Origin: CAVUWL01 sp963787415
Lineage (GTDB): Bacteria > Actinomycetota > Thermoleophilia > Solirubrobacterales > 70-9
Assembly (NCBI GenBank): GCA_963787415.1
Contig: CAWBCO010000003.1
Span: 310,001 to 374,000, forward strand
Reading direction: 5' to 3'
Length of the DNA stretch: 64,000 nt
The position numbers and the translations under genes are program-made. Below the pieces are notes generated by a model that worked only from the letters and a program-made list of their open reading frames with translations, had not been told where the DNA came from and made no database searches. Below are positions 1 through 8,039 of this stretch, one piece after another (position 1 is the stretch's first letter; every line of letters starts with the position of its first letter).

Positions 1-564
1 GGGCTCGATCAGGGTGACCCGGATTGCGTGATTTTGATGAATCTGGCGGAGCTCGGCGCGCAGAGACTCCCCGATCGCCGTCGCCGCCCACTTGGTCGCC
101 GAGTAAAGAGACCCCGGCAGCGCGCGGCGTCCCGCTACGGAGCTGGTGATCACCAGGTGCCCGTCACCGCGCTCCAGCAGGTGGGGAAGGGTGGCGCGAA
201 TCGTTAACGCGACGCCATAGACGTTGGTGAGGACCATCGCCCGCCACTTCTCCACCGACTCCTCCAGGAACCCGCGCGAGGCGCCAAAGCCGGCGTTGGC
301 AAAGACGCAATCGATCCGCTCGAAGTGCTCCAGGGCGCCCGCGCTCATCGCTTGAACCTGCTCCCACTCGGTCACGTCACAGCTCACGGCCAGCGCCCGC
401 TCGCTGCCGCCAAGCTCGGCGGCGAGCTCTTGCAGGCGATCAACCCGACGCGCTGCCAGCACCAGGCGATGGCTGCTCGCCGCCGCCCGCGCGGTCGCCG
501 CGCCGATTCCTGAGCTGGCCCCGGTGATCAGCAATACCGGGTCGCTCGCGCTGCTTTCGGGCAT
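1..564 (-). CDS. SDR family NAD(P)-dependent oxidoreductase (3' end outside window)
   Basis: Short-chain dehydrogenase/reductase with an N-terminal Rossmann fold. The translation starts MPESSASDPVLLITGASSGIG, giving the cofactor motif TGASSGIG at about residues 14-21. ANAGFG follows near residue 85, and the catalytic segment is Ser (ITSSVAG) with YSATK near residue 160. The start at 564 is the first ATG before the Rossmann strand. The gene runs off the left edge after about 188 of the usual 240-280 residues. The substrate cannot be told. It is divergent from ccmE, about 65 bases away. Confidence 0.9.
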   Translation of the reverse strand, partial: MPESSASDPVLLITGASSGIGAATARAAASSHRLVLAARRVDRLQELAAELGGSERALAVSCDVTEWEQVQAMSAGALEHFERIDCVFANAGFGASRGFLEESVEKWRAMVLTNVYGVALTIRATLPHLLERGDGHLVITSSVAGRRALPGSLYSATKWAATAIGESLRAELRQIHQNHAIRVTLIEP

Positions 565-629
565 CGTTGGTGATCTTGCCAGATCGGTGCCACAACCCGC
601 GGGGCCAAGGCTTGCGATAATGCTCCGAC

Positions 630-1028
630 GTGGATCCTCAGCGCAAGAGGAAGATCCGGCTTGTGGTCGCACTCAGCACCGCCGTGCTGCTCTCGGTGGC
701 GCTGATCTACACCTCCTTCACTGCCTCCACCGAGGCCAAGGACCCGACGCAACTGCTCAGCGCAAGGCCCGGCACCAGCTACAACATGACCGGCACCGTG
801 ATCCCCGGTTCGGTTCGAGAAAATGGCGAACACCTGCATTTTCGCGTCGCCGACAAAGAAGGCGAAGCGAAGGGAATCCCGGTCATCTACAGCGGAACCA
901 TCCCCGACCCCTTTCGAGGCGGGCGCCAGATCGTCCTCACCGGAGAAGTGAAGCACGGCACCTTCATCGGCCAGCGCAACACGCTGGTCACCAAGTGCCC
1001 GTCGAAGTACACAACGAAGAATGGCTAG
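630..1028 (+). CDS. ccmE: Cytochrome c maturation protein CcmE, Cys-type (CxxxY)
   Basis: Periplasm-facing heme chaperone that carries heme to the CcmF lyase. It has a short cytoplasmic N-terminus, one membrane helix at about residues 10-28 and an OB-fold domain (YNMTGTVIPGSV ... HFRVAD ... GIPVIYSGTIPDPF). The segment where E. coli CcmE has the heme-binding His of HxxxY reads CPSKY here, so Cys123 takes the place of the His. This is the CxxxY form known from the 'system I*' variant. A GTG start at 630 fits the usual length (132 aa). The stop overlaps the ccmF start by 8 bases, so translation is probably coupled. No ccmG or ccmH lies in the window. Confidence 0.93.
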   Translation: MDPQRKRKIRLVVALSTAVLLSVALIYTSFTASTEAKDPTQLLSARPGTSYNMTGTVIPGSVRENGEHLHFRVADKEGEAKGIPVIYSGTIPDPFRGGRQIVLTGEVKHGTFIGQRNTLVTKCPSKYTTKNG

Positions 1029-3447
1029 CCTCGGGAGCGCCGCCCTGGCGCTTGCATTCCTCGCCGCTGTGTTTGCGGCGGTAGCGGCGCTGATCGGTCG
1101 CCACGGCGAGCGTCGCTGGATCACCATCTCGCGACGGTCGGTCTATGGATTTTGCGCGCTGATCACGCTCTGCGTCGCGATCATTGAGATCGCCTTTGCC
1201 AGCAACGACTTTTCCTTCAACATCGTCCAGCAGCACTCCTCGATTGAGACGCCGTCCTTCTACAAGCTGGCGGCAATGTGGTCGAGCCAGGAAGGATCGC
1301 TGCTGCTTTGGGCCTGGGTCCTTTCGATCTTCTCCAGCGCTTCGCTTTTTGTGACCCGCAACAAGCTGCGCGAGGTGGTCCCCTACGCGACCGCGGTGAT
1401 GGCGGGGGTCGCCGCTTTTTTTACCGGGCTGATGCTCTTTGCCCCCGACGTCAATCCATTCGCAACGCTCAACCCCGCTCCCGCCGACGGGGTTGGTCTG
1501 AATCCGCTGTTGCAGCACCCGAGCATGATGATCCATCCACCGATGCTCTACTCGGGATACGTCGCCCTCACCGTCCCCTTTGCCTTCGCGATCGGCGCCC
1601 TGATCACCCGCAAACTCGATGCCGAATGGATTCGCGCCACCCGCCGCTTCGCCCTGATCGCCTGGGCGTTCCTCGGCTTTGGCCTACTGCTCGGCGCCCG
1701 GTGGTCTTATACCGAGCTCGGCTGGGGTGGCTACTGGGCCTGGGATCCGGTCGAGAACGCGGCGCTGATGCCGTGGCTACTGGCGACCGCCTTCCTGCAC
1801 TCGATCATGGTGCAGGAGAAGCGCGGGATGTTGAAAGTCTGGAATGCGGCCCTCATCGTCGGCACCTTCTCGATGGCGCTCTTGGGCACCTTCTTGGTCC
1901 GCTCCGGAGTGCTGCAGTCGATTCATGCCTTCGGCAATAACACGGTCGGCCCCTACCTCCTCGTCTTGATCGCGGTGGTGATGATCGGCTCCGCTGCGCT
2001 GATCATTTCGCGCCTGGATGACCTGCGATCTGAGAAGCGAATCGACTCGCTTCTCTCGCGCGAGTCCGTCTTTTTGATCAACAACCTGCTCTTGGTCGCG
2101 CTCGTCGCCGTGATCTTCTGGGGCACCTTCTTCCCCCTGATCTCGGAGCTTTTCACCGGCAACAAGGCCTCGCTGGCTGCCCCATGGTTTGACCACTACA
2201 CAACGCCCCTGGCGATCGTTCTCGTGCTCTTCACCGGAATCGGCCCACTGCTGGCCTGGCGGCGGGTGAGCTGGGCCTCGGCGCGGAGGGTCTTCCTGAG
2301 GCCGGCGATCTTTGCCGCGGCGGTCGCGATCGTGCTCGTCCTCACCACCGACACCACCCACCGACCTTGGGCGTATGCGCTCTTCGTCTTTGCCGCCTTC
2401 GCCCTCGCCGGGTTGCTGCAGGAGTTCTGGCAGGGAGCTGCGGCTCGGCGAAAGATTTCCGGTGGCTCATTTCCGGCTGCTCTTTTCGCCGTCACCTCGC
2501 GCAACCGGCGCCGCTACGGTGGTTACGTCGTTCACATCGGAATCGCCGTGGTGCTGATCGGAATCGCCGCCTCCTCCTCTTTCCAGACCAATCGTGAAGT
2601 CAACCTGCGTCCCGGTCAAAGCGCGGTGATCGACGGTCGCAAGGTCACCTACCTGCGGCCGACCGTCGGCGCCAACAGTCAGGAGTTCACCTTTGGCGCG
2701 CTGCTCAACGTCCAAGAGGGCGGCAAGCGTTTTGCCTTGATGCATCCGACCCGCAGCTATTTTCGCCCGACTGGCGTGGAAAGTGGGACGATCAGCAGCT
2801 TCTTTAACGGTGAAGCAACCAGCGAGGTCGGCCTCAAGGCCGGCCTGGGCAGTGACTTTTGGACCGCCGTGCAACCGAACATCAGCGCCGTGCAGCGGCG
2901 CGTGCACCTCGCCGATAAAGGCTTCAGCGCCTGTGTCAGCGCCGCGCCGGGCACACCCCCGCAGTGCAAAGCGGTTGCGGCGATGATGCGAGCCGCCGCC
3001 GCCAACCCGGCCCTGCGCTCCACCGCCTTGGCTCAGATCACCAACTTGCAGCTTGCCACCGCGGATCGGATCGCCAAGAGCTTTCTCCACGATCGCGCCG
3101 CCGCCACCTTCAAAGTGATCATCAACCCGCTGGTGACCTGGATGTGGATCGGTGGCCTGATTGCCCTGGCGGGCGCCTTGATCGCGCTGTGGCCAACCCG
3201 CAGCCGCAGGCGCGGGCTGGTTCCGGGGGTAGAGATCGATCCGCTGAAGGAGGCCAAGTACCGCGAGATTCGCGACGCTGAGCTCGACCATGCCGCCGGC
3301 AAGCTCTCCGATCACGATTACGCCCTGCTCGACGCCGAGCTGCGCCGCGAGGCGGTGGAGATCCTTGACCGGACCGAGTCAAACGGCAATGGCCAAGGGT
3401 CAAACGGCAACGGCCACGCTCAGAAAAAGCGCGAGCCGGTCGCCTGA
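1021..3447 (+). CDS. ccmF: Heme lyase CcmF (cytochrome c-type biogenesis)
   Basis: Large polytopic membrane protein (808 aa) that attaches heme to apocytochrome c outside the membrane. The tryptophan-rich WWD signature appears as WGGYWAWDPVENAALMPWL near residues 235-253. The HPPMLYSGY segment with its His lies just before it, as in CcmF. A long hydrophilic extracellular stretch (about residues 520-690) precedes the last helix (WMWIGGLIALAGALIALWP). The C-terminal tail is acidic and Asn/Gly-rich and may be lineage specific. The ATG at 1021 lies inside the end of ccmE, which makes a two-gene operon. Confidence 0.95.
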   Translation: MASLGSAALALAFLAAVFAAVAALIGRHGERRWITISRRSVYGFCALITLCVAIIEIAFASNDFSFNIVQQHSSIETPSFYKLAAMWSSQEGSLLLWAWVLSIFSSASLFVTRNKLREVVPYATAVMAGVAAFFTGLMLFAPDVNPFATLNPAPADGVGLNPLLQHPSMMIHPPMLYSGYVALTVPFAFAIGALITRKLDAEWIRATRRFALIAWAFLGFGLLLGARWSYTELGWGGYWAWDPVENAALMPWLLATAFLHSIMVQEKRGMLKVWNAALIVGTFSMALLGTFLVRSGVLQSIHAFGNNTVGPYLLVLIAVVMIGSAALIISRLDDLRSEKRIDSLLSRESVFLINNLLLVALVAVIFWGTFFPLISELFTGNKASLAAPWFDHYTTPLAIVLVLFTGIGPLLAWRRVSWASARRVFLRPAIFAAAVAIVLVLTTDTTHRPWAYALFVFAAFALAGLLQEFWQGAAARRKISGGSFPAALFAVTSRNRRRYGGYVVHIGIAVVLIGIAASSSFQTNREVNLRPGQSAVIDGRKVTYLRPTVGANSQEFTFGALLNVQEGGKRFALMHPTRSYFRPTGVESGTISSFFNGEATSEVGLKAGLGSDFWTAVQPNISAVQRRVHLADKGFSACVSAAPGTPPQCKAVAAMMRAAAANPALRSTALAQITNLQLATADRIAKSFLHDRAAATFKVIINPLVTWMWIGGLIALAGALIALWPTRSRRRGLVPGVEIDPLKEAKYREIRDAELDHAAGKLSDHDYALLDAELRREAVEILDRTESNGNGQGSNGNGHAQKKREPVA

Positions 3448-3458
3448 GCTCTCCCCGC

Positions 3459-3686
3459 TTAGCTGATCTTCAGCAGCAGAAAGGTGTTGAGGACGAAGAG
3501 GATCGCGAAGAAGACCGTGGCGCGATCCAGGTTGCGCTCAACCATCGAGCCACCGCCGAAGGCACTGCCGCCCCCGCCGATGCCGAAGGCACCTGAGAGC
3601 CCCGCGTCTTTTCCAGAGTGCAAGAGCACGAGGAAGATAAGGACGACGGAGATAATCACCTGTAAGACGCCAAAGAGCGTGTACAC
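3459..3686 (-). CDS. secG: Preprotein translocase subunit SecG
   Basis: Small two-helix subunit of the SecYEG export channel. The 75-residue product starts at GTG 3686 (VYTLFGVLQVIISVVLIFLV) and has the typical order: helix 1, LLHSGKDAGLSGAFG loop, Gly-rich stretch GIGGGGSAFGGGS, then helix 2 (TVFFAILFVLNTFLLL). The frame stays open upstream, but 75 aa is the normal SecG length and the upstream residues are charged and unlike SecG. It is convergent with ccmF, 11 bases away. Confidence 0.93.
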   Translation of the reverse strand: MYTLFGVLQVIISVVLIFLVLLHSGKDAGLSGAFGIGGGGSAFGGGSMVERNLDRATVFFAILFVLNTFLLLKIS

Positions 3687-3863
3687 GGGGCAGATGGTAG
3701 CGGCCCGGCGGCCTCGGTGGCGTGCCTGGGCGCCGGTCAGCTCGAATCGGGGACGAAAGGCTCCGAACCAGCTCCGATGCCGCAAGGGAGGGTGAATAGA
3801 GAGATCGAACGCTGCGCAGATCTCCCAATCGCGGGGCGTGGGCGATGCGGCAGCCGGGGCCTC

Positions 3864-4106
3864 CTAGCTTGGCCCCCCCAAGTTATTGATCGCAAGAAGT
3901 TTTGCGACCTCCAGTAGGCCCAGCGTTGCATGAGGAGAAGAGGCGCTGCTCCTCATCCGCACGCCGCCTCCTTCCGGGCCTCGGACCTCAACGATGGTGC
4001 AGATGTCGCCGATCGTCCACTCTCCCTCTTTCTCTCCGAAGTCGGTCTCAATCGCCTCCATCTGCTGGGCGATGTGCTGTCCGACTTTGCTCTGGTCTAG
4101 CGCCAT
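3864..4106 (-). CDS. Conserved-looking small protein of unknown function
   Basis: Not recognised. The 80-residue product starts MALDQSKVGQHIAQQMEAIE, is acidic in its first half, has a compact beta-like segment (WTIGDICTIVEVRGPEGGGV) and ends LGLLEVAKLLAINNLGGPS. No membrane segment or signal peptide. Codon use and composition fit coding sequence, and there is an ATG start. Its upstream side faces the alkB control region, so the two genes are divergent. Confidence 0.6.
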   Translation of the reverse strand: MALDQSKVGQHIAQQMEAIETDFGEKEGEWTIGDICTIVEVRGPEGGGVRMRSSASSPHATLGLLEVAKLLAINNLGGPS

Positions 4107-4230
4107 TTAGCCTCCGATTGATCGATCCTGGTTCGGCCTTCAGCCTAGCCGCGCGAAAGTAGCGCCGTAGCTTGCGCTGCGCCTCACCCCTGACCCGAGT
4201 GCCCACTTCTGACCTGCCTCATGGTCCTCG

Positions 4231-4283
4231 GACAATTTTGTAATGCTTGTCGGCTTAGTTGACAAAATATGCTATGTTGTCAA
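4231..4283. promoter_or_regulatory. Paired operator-like palindromes upstream of alkB
   Basis: Two inverted repeats of the same geometry, GACAA-N11-TTGTC, lie at 4231-4251 and 4261-4281, exactly 30 bases apart. The second extends to TTGACAA...TTGTCAA (4259-4283), with inner ATA/TAT symmetry. This is the size and symmetry of TetR-family operators, and a TetR gene ends this operon. The left half of the second copy, TTGACA, also matches a -35 hexamer, although no -10 at standard spacing stands out. Binding by the linked TetR is an inference. Confidence 0.6.
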
Positions 4284-4326
4284 CAGTAGATACGCTTTCT
4301 GTCGATTTGACAAGGAGGATGCCGAG

Positions 4327-5523
4327 ATGGAGGCTGTCGCTGACACCCACGCTCACTCCCACGATCAGACGCTGGACCTGACGCCGGCCAGCTGGCGAGA
4401 TCCGAAGCGCTATGCCTGGTTGCTAGGACTGATCGTGCCGCTGGCTCCGTTTCTTGCCTGGGGCGCGGTCCGCGCTAGCGGTTGGGGCATTTTTTGGTTC
4501 TTCGGTCCGGTCCTCGTCTTTGGGGTCTTTCCCCTGCTCGACATCGCGATCGGGATGGACGCAACCAACCCGCCCGACAGCGTTCTCAAATGGCTCGAGC
4601 AGGATCGCTACTACCGCTGGTGCACCTATCTCTTTATCCCGATTCAATACGCCGGTCTGATCTTCGCCTGCTGGCTATGGTCAAACGGCGGCCTCTCCAT
4701 CTTCGACAGCATTGGACTCGCGGTGACGATGGGCGTTGTGGGCGGGATCGCGATCAACACCGCGCATGAGCTGGGGCATAAGCGAGCCAGCCTCGAGCGC
4801 TGGCTGAGCCGCGTATCGCTGGCCCAAAGCGGCTATGGCCATTTCTTCATCGAGCACAACCGCGGTCACCACGTCCGCGTAGCCACGCCCGAGGATCCTG
4901 CCAGTTCACGGTTGGGGGAGAGCTTTTGGACCTTTCTGCCGCGCACCGTGATTGGGAGCCTGCGCTCGAGCTGGGGGCTTGAGCGGGCCCGACTTGCCCG
5001 CAGCGACAGCTCACCTTGGACTCTGCGCAATGACATTCTCGGCGCCTGGGCGATGACGGTCGTACTTTTCGCCGCGCTCAGCGCGGCCTTCGGCCTGGTC
5101 GTACTTCCCTACCTGTTGGTGCAGGCGGTGATCGGCTTTTCCCTGCTCGAGGTGGTCAATTACCTCGAGCACTACGGTCTCCTGCGCCAAAAACGGGAGG
5201 ATGGCCGCTACGAACGGACGCTTCCCGGTCACAGCTGGAACAGCAACAACGTCGCCTCAAACGTGCTCCTTTACCACCTGCAGCGCCACAGCGATCACCA
5301 CGCCAATCCGACCCGGCGCTACCAGGCCCTGCGCCATGTCGATGAAGCGCCGCAGCTGCCCACCGGCTACGCCGGGATGATCGTTCTCGCCCTCTTTCCC
5401 CCGCTCTGGAGGCGGGTGATGGATCCCCGACTCCTGCAGCACTATGAGGGCGACGTCACCCGCGCCAACATCCAGCCGCGAGCCCGCCGCCGGCTGCTGG
5501 TTCGCTATCAGGCAGCGCACTGA
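4327..5523 (+). CDS. alkB: Alkane 1-monooxygenase AlkB
   Basis: Integral-membrane non-heme di-iron hydroxylase that oxidises medium-chain n-alkanes to 1-alkanols using rubredoxin-delivered electrons. All diagnostic His motifs are present: HELGHK, EHNRGHHVRVATPEDPAS, NYLEHYGL and LQRHSDHHA. Several membrane helices precede and separate them. The ATG at 4327 has a strong AAGGAGG site at 4311-4317. The open frame reaches further upstream but through the operator region. The product is 398 aa, a normal AlkB length. It is followed by rubredoxin and a TetR gene, the usual actinobacterial alk order. Confidence 0.96.
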   Translation: MEAVADTHAHSHDQTLDLTPASWRDPKRYAWLLGLIVPLAPFLAWGAVRASGWGIFWFFGPVLVFGVFPLLDIAIGMDATNPPDSVLKWLEQDRYYRWCTYLFIPIQYAGLIFACWLWSNGGLSIFDSIGLAVTMGVVGGIAINTAHELGHKRASLERWLSRVSLAQSGYGHFFIEHNRGHHVRVATPEDPASSRLGESFWTFLPRTVIGSLRSSWGLERARLARSDSSPWTLRNDILGAWAMTVVLFAALSAAFGLVVLPYLLVQAVIGFSLLEVVNYLEHYGLLRQKREDGRYERTLPGHSWNSNNVASNVLLYHLQRHSDHHANPTRRYQALRHVDEAPQLPTGYAGMIVLALFPPLWRRVMDPRLLQHYEGDVTRANIQPRARRRLLVRYQAAH

Positions 5524-5571
5524 GCTGATGGCGGGGCGGGGAGCGACGATGAGACGGGCTGCGCAGCTTCG

Positions 5572-5736
5572 ATGAGCGCCTGGCGCTGCCCGGTCTGTGG
5601 CTACGTCTATGACGAGCAGGCCGGCAACCCTCGCGAGGGCTTTCCGCCAGGCACTCCCTGGAATGAGGTCCCCGACGAGTGGGCCTGTCCGGACTGCGGG
5701 GTGCGCGACAAGGTCGATTTCGAGCCCGAGCAGTGA
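5572..5736 (+). CDS. Rubredoxin (AlkB electron donor)
   Basis: A 54-residue rubredoxin starting MSAWRCPVCGYVYDE. It has the two iron-ligating knuckles CPVCGY and CPDCGV, and the conserved EGFPPGTPWNEVPDEWACP segment between them. It should pass electrons to the AlkB di-iron centre. It starts 48 bases after alkB. Its TGA overlaps the GTG of the TetR gene (GTGA), so the three genes form one unit. No rubredoxin reductase is present in the window. Confidence 0.95.
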   Translation: MSAWRCPVCGYVYDEQAGNPREGFPPGTPWNEVPDEWACPDCGVRDKVDFEPEQ

Positions 5737-6365
5737 CCGCGGCTCCTGCCACGATGCCGTCAATGGGCGCCGCTCGCACCCCCTACCCGGAGGCTGCCCG
5801 CCAGCTTTTGCGGGAGACCTTCTTTGGCGCCGCCCGCGATCAGTTGGAACAGCGAGCGTGGGCCCAGATCACGATGTCTGACATCGCCACGGCGGCCGGT
5901 GTCAGTCGCCAGACTCTCTACAAGGAGTTCGGCAATCGCGATGAGTTCGGCCAGGCCTTCGTCATCCACGAGGGTGAGCACTTTCTCGATGCGGTCGAGG
6001 CGGCGGTCAACGAACATCTTGATGACCCTCGGGCCGCCGTGGGCGCGGCGCTGGAGCTCTTCCTGCGCACGGCCGGGGATGACCCCCTGATCCGCTTGCT
6101 GCTCAGCGATGACGGTACCGGCGGCATGCTGCCCTTCGTTACGACCCAGGGTCTGCCGGTGCTTGCCTGGGCCACGGCTCGGCTCGCCAAGGTGATCGAG
6201 GAGGGATGGCCCCAGGCAAGTGAGCCCGACGCCCGCCTGCTTGCAGAATCGCTTGTCCGGCTTGCGATTAGCTACATCACAACTCCGGGCGGTCCGCCAG
6301 AGCAAACCGCGCTCGCCGCAGGCAAACTGCTCGGCCCCTACATCGACCACGCCCTGGGGGGGTAG
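5733..6365 (+). CDS. TetR-family transcriptional regulator, probable regulator of alkB
   Basis: TetR-type repressor of about 210 aa. The N-terminal helix-turn-helix is visible as ITMSDIATAAGVSRQTLYKEFGNRDEFGQAF, and the C-terminal ligand domain is helical. The GTG at 5733 overlaps the rubredoxin stop. ATG 5754 (MPSMGAARTPYPEAARQ) is an equally possible start. Its place in the alk operon, and the paired palindromes ahead of alkB, suggest feedback control by an alkane-derived ligand. That is inference from context. Confidence 0.9.
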   Translation: MTAAPATMPSMGAARTPYPEAARQLLRETFFGAARDQLEQRAWAQITMSDIATAAGVSRQTLYKEFGNRDEFGQAFVIHEGEHFLDAVEAAVNEHLDDPRAAVGAALELFLRTAGDDPLIRLLLSDDGTGGMLPFVTTQGLPVLAWATARLAKVIEEGWPQASEPDARLLAESLVRLAISYITTPGGPPEQTALAAGKLLGPYIDHALGG

Positions 6366-6392
6366 CGCCCCGCCATCGTGCGGTGAGCAAGG

Positions 6393-7166
6393 ATGGACTG
6401 GGGTCTTGGTCGATATGAGCGGATTGCCCTGCAGCTGCTTCCCGCTTCTGAAGCAGCGCTTGCTGGCTCAAATCTCCGCGCGGGTGAACGCGTTCTCGAT
6501 ATAGGTTGCGGCAGCGGCAATGCGAGCCTGCTCGCGGCCGAGCGGGGAGGAAGCGTGACAGCCGTTGATCCCGCCCAGCGTCTGCTCGATCTGGCCGCCG
6601 GGAGAGCCAGGCAAAGAGGTCTTGGGGTCAGCTTCCTTTGCGGGGAGGCCGCCGCCTTGCCGCTGGCGGATTCGGTCGCTGAGCTGGTCCTCTCCGTGTT
6701 CGGGGTGAACTTTGCTGCCGATCCAGACGCCGCGGTGGGCGAGATTGCCCGCGTATGTGGAGCCGACGGTCGGGTGATGCTTTGCTCCTGGATTCCCCAA
6801 GGGGCGCTGGCAGAATTGATGGGCCTGCGCCGAGAGGCACTCGCCGCCCTCGACGGCGGCGCCGGTGCGCCACCGTTTGCCTGGCATGATCGCGACGCCC
6901 TTGCCGCCCTCTTTGCTCCCTTCGGCTTCTCGCTTAAGACCAGCGTGGATCACCTGGAGCTGAGCGCCAGCTCTGCCCAGGCATTCTTGGAAGCTGAGTT
7001 GCGCGATCACCCGCTCTGGATCAGCGCCCGGGCAGCACTTGAGCCAGCCGGGGCGATGGGAGAGGTATATCGGCGCGCGCTTGAGATCCTCGAGTCCGCC
7101 AACGAGGAACCCGAAGCCTTCCGCGTGAGGATTCCATACGCGCTGGCAAGCGCACACCGCGGTTAG
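6393..7166 (+). CDS. Class I SAM-dependent methyltransferase
   Basis: 257-aa methyltransferase with motif I VLDIGCGSGNASLLAAERG (about residues 34-52), the acidic residue after strand 2 (VTAVDPAQRLLDLA) and the motif IV/V region GEAAALPLADSVAELVLSVFGVNF. The C-terminal half is probably the substrate domain and gives no clear specificity. It lies 27 bases after the TetR gene on the same strand and could be co-transcribed with alkB. Whether it acts in alkane metabolism is unknown. Confidence 0.85.
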   Translation: MDWGLGRYERIALQLLPASEAALAGSNLRAGERVLDIGCGSGNASLLAAERGGSVTAVDPAQRLLDLAAGRARQRGLGVSFLCGEAAALPLADSVAELVLSVFGVNFAADPDAAVGEIARVCGADGRVMLCSWIPQGALAELMGLRREALAALDGGAGAPPFAWHDRDALAALFAPFGFSLKTSVDHLELSASSAQAFLEAELRDHPLWISARAALEPAGAMGEVYRRALEILESANEEPEAFRVRIPYALASAHRG

Positions 7167-7334
7167 GTCAAGTGCGGTTGCCGCCGCGCGGCCCTGCAGC
7201 CTCAAAGGCCGACCGCGAGGAAAAATCGCCCTCTGTCTCGGGGTTGGTGGAATCAACGGCAGCCGCGGAATGGCCAAGTCGCGGCGAGCTCCTCGAGAGG
7301 AGCACCATGCTCAGATTATGCTTCCAATTCAGAT

Positions 7335-7346
7335 AATGATATCATT
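7335..7346. promoter_or_regulatory. Perfect 12-bp palindrome just before pdxH
   Basis: AATGATATCATT is self-complementary and sits 6 bases before the pdxH ATG, in a short AT-rich island of a GC-rich region. No Shine-Dalgarno sequence is obvious in the gap. It may be an operator or part of a promoter for a transcript with a very short leader. No regulator gene for it was identified. Confidence 0.35.
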
Positions 7347-7352
7347 TGGATC

Positions 7353-8006
7353 ATGGTCTCCGAGGCAAGTAGCGAGCCGGGTCCCGAACTAGCGGGCGCT
7401 CCGAGAGCAGGCGAGGCGGGCGCCAAACCGATCGACAATCCCCTCGAGCTTCTCGCTTTTTGGTTGAGCGACGCTCGCGCGGGGGAGGTTGCGGCCCCTG
7501 CGGCAATGACGCTGGTGACGGCGACCAGTGCGGGTAGTCCGTCAGCGCGGGTGGTCTCGCTGAAGCGTCTGGAGGCCGATGCGCTGGTTTTCACGACCGC
7601 GCTTTGGACCCGCAAGGTCGCCGAGCTGCGTGCAAATCCCAGCGTTGCCGCGGTCTTTTTCTGGCCAGCGCTCGGGCGCCAGGTTCGCCTCACGGGCGAG
7701 GCGGCGATCGCGGACCGCGAGCTCGCAGAGGAGCTCTTCGCCGAGCGTCCGCGAAGCCATCAGCTACAGGCACACATCTCGCGCCAGGGTGAACCGATCG
7801 CAGCTCTCGATCAGCTTCAGGTCGAGCTCGATGCGCTCAAGATGAAGAGCGCCGGGCGCCAGATCGCCTGTCCCACAGAGTGGGGCGCGATCCGTATCCG
7901 TCCCGTCTGCATCGAGTTTTGGCAGGAAGGGGCTGAGCGTCTGCACGATCGGCTCTTGTATGAGCGGGAGGGGGAGGGGTGGCGGCACTCGCGCCTGGCT
8001 CCATAG
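7353..8006 (+). CDS. pdxH: Pyridoxamine 5'-phosphate oxidase
   Basis: FMN enzyme that makes pyridoxal 5'-phosphate from PNP or PMP. The 217-aa product shows family landmarks in order: NPLELLAFWLSDA, MTLVTATSAGSPSARVVSLK (FMN-binding Arg/Lys), FTTALWTRKVAELRANP, AVFFWPALGRQVRLTGEA, FAERPRSHQLQAHISRQ, and the C-terminal RLHDRLLYER...WRHSRLAP. The N-terminal 30 residues are poorly conserved. The stop is 33 bases from the convergent peroxiredoxin gene. Confidence 0.93.
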   Translation: MVSEASSEPGPELAGAPRAGEAGAKPIDNPLELLAFWLSDARAGEVAAPAAMTLVTATSAGSPSARVVSLKRLEADALVFTTALWTRKVAELRANPSVAAVFFWPALGRQVRLTGEAAIADRELAEELFAERPRSHQLQAHISRQGEPIAALDQLQVELDALKMKSAGRQIACPTEWGAIRIRPVCIEFWQEGAERLHDRLLYEREGEGWRHSRLAP

Positions 8007-8039
8007 AGCGAGGCTGTGGATAGGAGCTCCGCGCAGCCC

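Noticed and set aside
4259..4292. Sigma-70-type promoter TTGACA ... TAGATA before alkB
   Set aside because: The spacing is 22 bases, too long for a standard promoter, so it was not listed as one.
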